Position numbers and translations under genes: made by a program | Source of the DNA: Gallionella sp. | GTDB taxonomy: Bacteria > Pseudomonadota > Gammaproteobacteria > Burkholderiales > Gallionellaceae | Direction: 5' to 3' | DNA length: 50,226 nucleotides | NCBI GenBank assembly: GCA_028707275.1 | Contig: JAQTUP010000012.1 | Location: 1 to 50,226 of the forward strand | In this document: positions 48,002 to 50,226 of the stretch, piece by piece | Layout: every line of letters starts with the position of its first letter | Numbering within the stretch: position 1 is the stretch's first letter | Notes under the pieces: model-generated | Told to the model about the DNA's origin: nothing | What the model saw: the letters and a program-made list of their open reading frames with translations, nothing else | The model's database searches: none

Positions 48002-49585
48002 ATGAGCCAGGTCTTTCTCTACGACACCACGCTGCGCGACGGCACGCAGCGCGAAGATATTTCACTGTCGGTTGATGACAAACTCATCATCGCGCAGCGT
48101 TTGGCCGATTTTGGCTTTCACTACATCGAAGGCGGCTGGCCCGGCTCCAACCCGAAAGATGCCGAGTTTTTCACTCGTGCCGCAAAGCTGAATCTGGGTC
48201 AGGCCAAACTCACAGCATTTGGCCGCACAAGGCAGAAGCACATTCAATGCGAGCAAGATGCCAACCTGCGAGCGCTTCTCGATGCCGGTACGCCTGTCGT
48301 CACCATGGTGGGCAAGAGCTCGGATTATCACGTAAGGCTCGTGCTCTCAACCACGCCGGATGAGAATCTCGCCATGATTGCAGACAGCGTGCGCTACATG
48401 AAATCGAAGGGGCGCGAAGTCGTATTTGATGCAGAACACTTCTTCGATGGATTTTTAGCCAACCAGGACTACGCACTGGCCAGTTTGCGCGCTGCCGCAG
48501 ATGCGGGAGCCGACTGGCTGGTTCTTTGCGAGACCAACGGTGGCAAACTCCCCTGGGAGATCGAAGAAATCGTCCGCGAAGTGGCGCGGCATACCCGCAC
48601 CCCGCTGGGTGTACATTGCCATAACGACAGCGGCTGTGGTGTCGCCAATTCACTGGCCGCCGTGCGAGGCGGTTGCACCCAGGTGCAGGGCACCATCAAC
48701 GGTTACGGCGAGCGAGTCGGCAATGCCAACCTCACCACCATCATCCCGAACCTGCAACTCAAGATGAACCGCACCGTGGTCAGCCCGGAGCAGCTGCGCG
48801 AACTGACGCCGCTCGCCCACTTCGTCGCCGAAGTCGTCAACCTCAAACACTACAATCATGCGCCCTACATCGGGCACAGCGCCTTCGCACATAAAGGCGG
48901 AATTCATGTAGCCGCCATCATGAAGGCTGCCGACACCTATCAGCATATCGACCCTCAACTTGTAGGCAATCAGATGCGCTCGGTGATTTCAGAGTTATCC
49001 GGACGCGGCAACATTCAGCTTCATGCCCGGGCGCTGGGCATTGATCTTGGCAACGAGGATGCACAGCACGTACTCGGGCACATCAAGCATCTGGAACACA
49101 AGGGCTTCACCTTTGAAGCGGCCGAGGCCAGTGTGGAACTGATGCTGCACCGGCTGAGCCCGGACTACATTCAGCCGTTCAATCTGATCGATTATTTCGT
49201 GATTACCGAACGCCGCCAGAGTCGCGGATTGTTGTCCGAAGCTACCGTCAAAGTCAAAGTTAACGGGGAAGTCAAGTTCGTGGCCGCCGAAGGCAACGGC
49301 CCGGTCAACGCATTGGCCGGCGCCTTACGCTGCGCACTCGAAGGCGTGTACCCTGTCCTGAAGACGATACGCCTGATCGACTACAAGGTGCGCATTCTGA
49401 ACAGCACCAAAGGCACATCTGCGCAGATACGTGTACTGATTACCTTTCAGGGGGGCGGGCATGTCTGGACAACCGTGGGTGCCAGCACCAATATCATCGA
49501 CGCCAGCTGGCACGCGCTCTCCGACAGCATGGAATACGCACTGGTAAAACTAAGCAATACGGCGGCCCATAGCTCACAAAGATAG
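48002..49585 (+). CDS. cimA: citramalate synthase
   Basis: 527-aa enzyme of the LeuA/CimA family that condenses pyruvate and acetyl-CoA to citramalate, the threonine-independent route to isoleucine. LYDTTLRDGTQREDISLSV, HCHNDSGCGVANSL and NGYGERVGNANLT bind substrate and metal; a C-terminal LeuA dimer regulatory domain (from ~395) provides feedback control. The long spacing and GGWPGSNPKD favour CimA over isopropylmalate synthase. Confidence 0.95.
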   Translation: MSQVFLYDTTLRDGTQREDISLSVDDKLIIAQRLADFGFHYIEGGWPGSNPKDAEFFTRAAKLNLGQAKLTAFGRTRQKHIQCEQDANLRALLDAGTPVVTMVGKSSDYHVRLVLSTTPDENLAMIADSVRYMKSKGREVVFDAEHFFDGFLANQDYALASLRAAADAGADWLVLCETNGGKLPWEIEEIVREVARHTRTPLGVHCHNDSGCGVANSLAAVRGGCTQVQGTINGYGERVGNANLTTIIPNLQLKMNRTVVSPEQLRELTPLAHFVAEVVNLKHYNHAPYIGHSAFAHKGGIHVAAIMKAADTYQHIDPQLVGNQMRSVISELSGRGNIQLHARALGIDLGNEDAQHVLGHIKHLEHKGFTFEAAEASVELMLHRLSPDYIQPFNLIDYFVITERRQSRGLLSEATVKVKVNGEVKFVAAEGNGPVNALAGALRCALEGVYPVLKTIRLIDYKVRILNSTKGTSAQIRVLITFQGGGHVWTTVGASTNIIDASWHALSDSMEYALVKLSNTAAHSSQR

Positions 49586-49698
49586 CCGTCAACAACGCGG
49601 CAAGCATCCAGCCGCCCCATCTGGGCAATCAAAAACCAGGAGCATGGTGTCCACTTCAACTTTTGGTGGATAGCATCGTATTTTTTGGCGCACAAAGC

Positions 49699-49731
49699 AA
49701 AAAGCCCCAGCGTTTCCGGAGGGGCTTTTTG
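49699..49731. terminator. bidirectional terminator between cimA and the rRNA operon
   Basis: AAAAAGCCCC/GGGGCTTTTT stem with T runs on both strands. On the minus strand it ends the rRNA operon about 10 bp after 5S; on the plus strand it ends cimA. Confidence 0.9.
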
Positions 49732-49740
49732 TTGTAAGGA

Positions 49741-49856
49741 GTCTGACGATGACCTACTTTCACATGGGTAATCCACACTATCATTGGCGCGGAGTCGTTT
49801 CACTGTCCTGTTCGGGATGGGAAGGAGTGGGACCAACTCGCTATGGTCGTCAGACA
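49741..49856 (-). rRNA. rrf: 5S ribosomal RNA
   Basis: Read on the minus strand: the 5' arm TGTCTGACGACCATAGCGAG, then CCACTCCTTCCCATCCCGAA and the complementary 3' arm. This is a typical proteobacterial 5S RNA of about 115 nt. It follows the 23S gene on the same strand. Confidence 0.95.
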
Positions 49857-49946
49857 AACTGGTAAGTTACTTGCGATGCGCTGCAAGTCACTGAATTTGT
49901 CGTTTCGTGCGCGCATTATAACATGCACACAATTAACGTATATTTT

Positions 49947-49973
49947 GATTTAATGTCCACAGGACATTAAATC
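49947..49973 (-). other. 12-bp hairpin in the 23S-5S spacer
   Basis: Perfect inverted repeat GATTTAATGTCC/GGACATTAAATC around a 3-nt loop, in the 178-bp spacer between 23S and 5S. It would form a long stem in the rRNA precursor, a likely processing element. Confidence 0.75.
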
Positions 49974-50034
49974 TTTGGAAGAAGTAAATTTGGGTCTTCG
50001 ATTGCACTGCGTTTTACGTATAACTTAATGTTAT

Positions 50035-50226
50035 AGGATCAAGCCTCACGAGCAATTAGTATCAGTTAGCTTAACGCATTACTGCGCTTCCACACCTGAC
50101 CTATCAACGTCCTGGTCTCGAACGACTCTTTAGAAGGCTCAAGGCCTAAGGGAAATCTTATCTCAAGGCGAGTTTCCCGCTTAGATGCTTTCAGCGGTTA
50201 TCTCTTCCAGATTTAGCTACCCGGCA
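50035..50226 (-). rRNA. rrl: 23S ribosomal RNA, 3' end only (cut by the window)
   Basis: The last ~190 nt of 23S on the minus strand, ending in TACTAATTGCTCGTGAGGCT near 50035. Matches the conserved 3' end of bacterial 23S rRNA. The remainder lies outside the window. Confidence 0.95.

Overview
The window looks like chromosomal DNA of a Gram-negative betaproteobacterium, most likely in the Nitrosomonadales/Gallionellaceae group. This is an inference from gene content and order: rpsP-rimM-trmD-rplS, ypjD/ffh, secA-M23 peptidase-DciA-like-lpxC, rpsU-yqeY-dnaG-rpoD, rplM-rpsI-argC with erpA and a bactofilin, and citramalate synthase. No 16S sequence is present to fix the taxon. Most of the 50 kb is densely packed housekeeping sequence.

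Layout. 1-6 kb: initiator tRNA, a NodI/NodJ-type ABC exporter operon carrying an extra BRO-N gene, an alpha/beta hydrolase, a thioredoxin-like ferredoxin, a VanZ-like protein and a DNA repair methyltransferase (ogt) that contains an in-frame repeat insertion. 5.7-10 kb: rpsP-rimM-trmD-rplS, ypjD and ffh. 10-15 kb: a CbbY-like phosphatase, rpe and gph (Calvin-cycle and phosphoglycolate housekeeping), trpE and rdgC. 15-18.7 kb: a structured intergenic region that may encode a small RNA with C-rich loops, a membrane-anchored c-type cytochrome, rquA (rhodoquinone synthesis), an SDR enzyme, dsbA and a SPOR protein. 18.7-28.8 kb: argS, a DUF815 ATPase, argJ, a cyclic-nucleotide-domain protein, secA, an M23 peptidase, a DciA-like protein and lpxC.

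28.8-33.1 kb is the accessory island. It holds an IS256-family remnant, mqsRA, a Gp49-type HigBA pair, a truncated second copy of mqsA with its downstream region, and a HigBA pair whose toxin has an early stop codon. It ends with a 387-bp MITE-like element that has 14-bp terminal inverted repeats and a 6-bp target duplication. The three toxin genes have promoters so close to their start codons that leaderless mRNAs are expected.

33.1-50.2 kb: a CAT-anticodon tRNA placed 5 bp after rpoD, dnaG, yqeY, rpsU, tyrS, a second M23 peptidase with anmK, a J-domain-like orphan, erpA, bactofilin with a coiled-coil membrane partner, argC, rplM-rpsI, a YdcF protein, an OsmC protein, cimA, and the 3' end of an rRNA operon (5S and partial 23S).

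Two families of small dispersed repeats recur. One is a 7-bp AGGATTC tandem repeat lying 5-8 bp behind stop codons, always in the same orientation. The other is a 78-153-bp element found inside ogt and upstream of argS and rpoD. No CRISPR array, integron attC site or complete prophage was seen.
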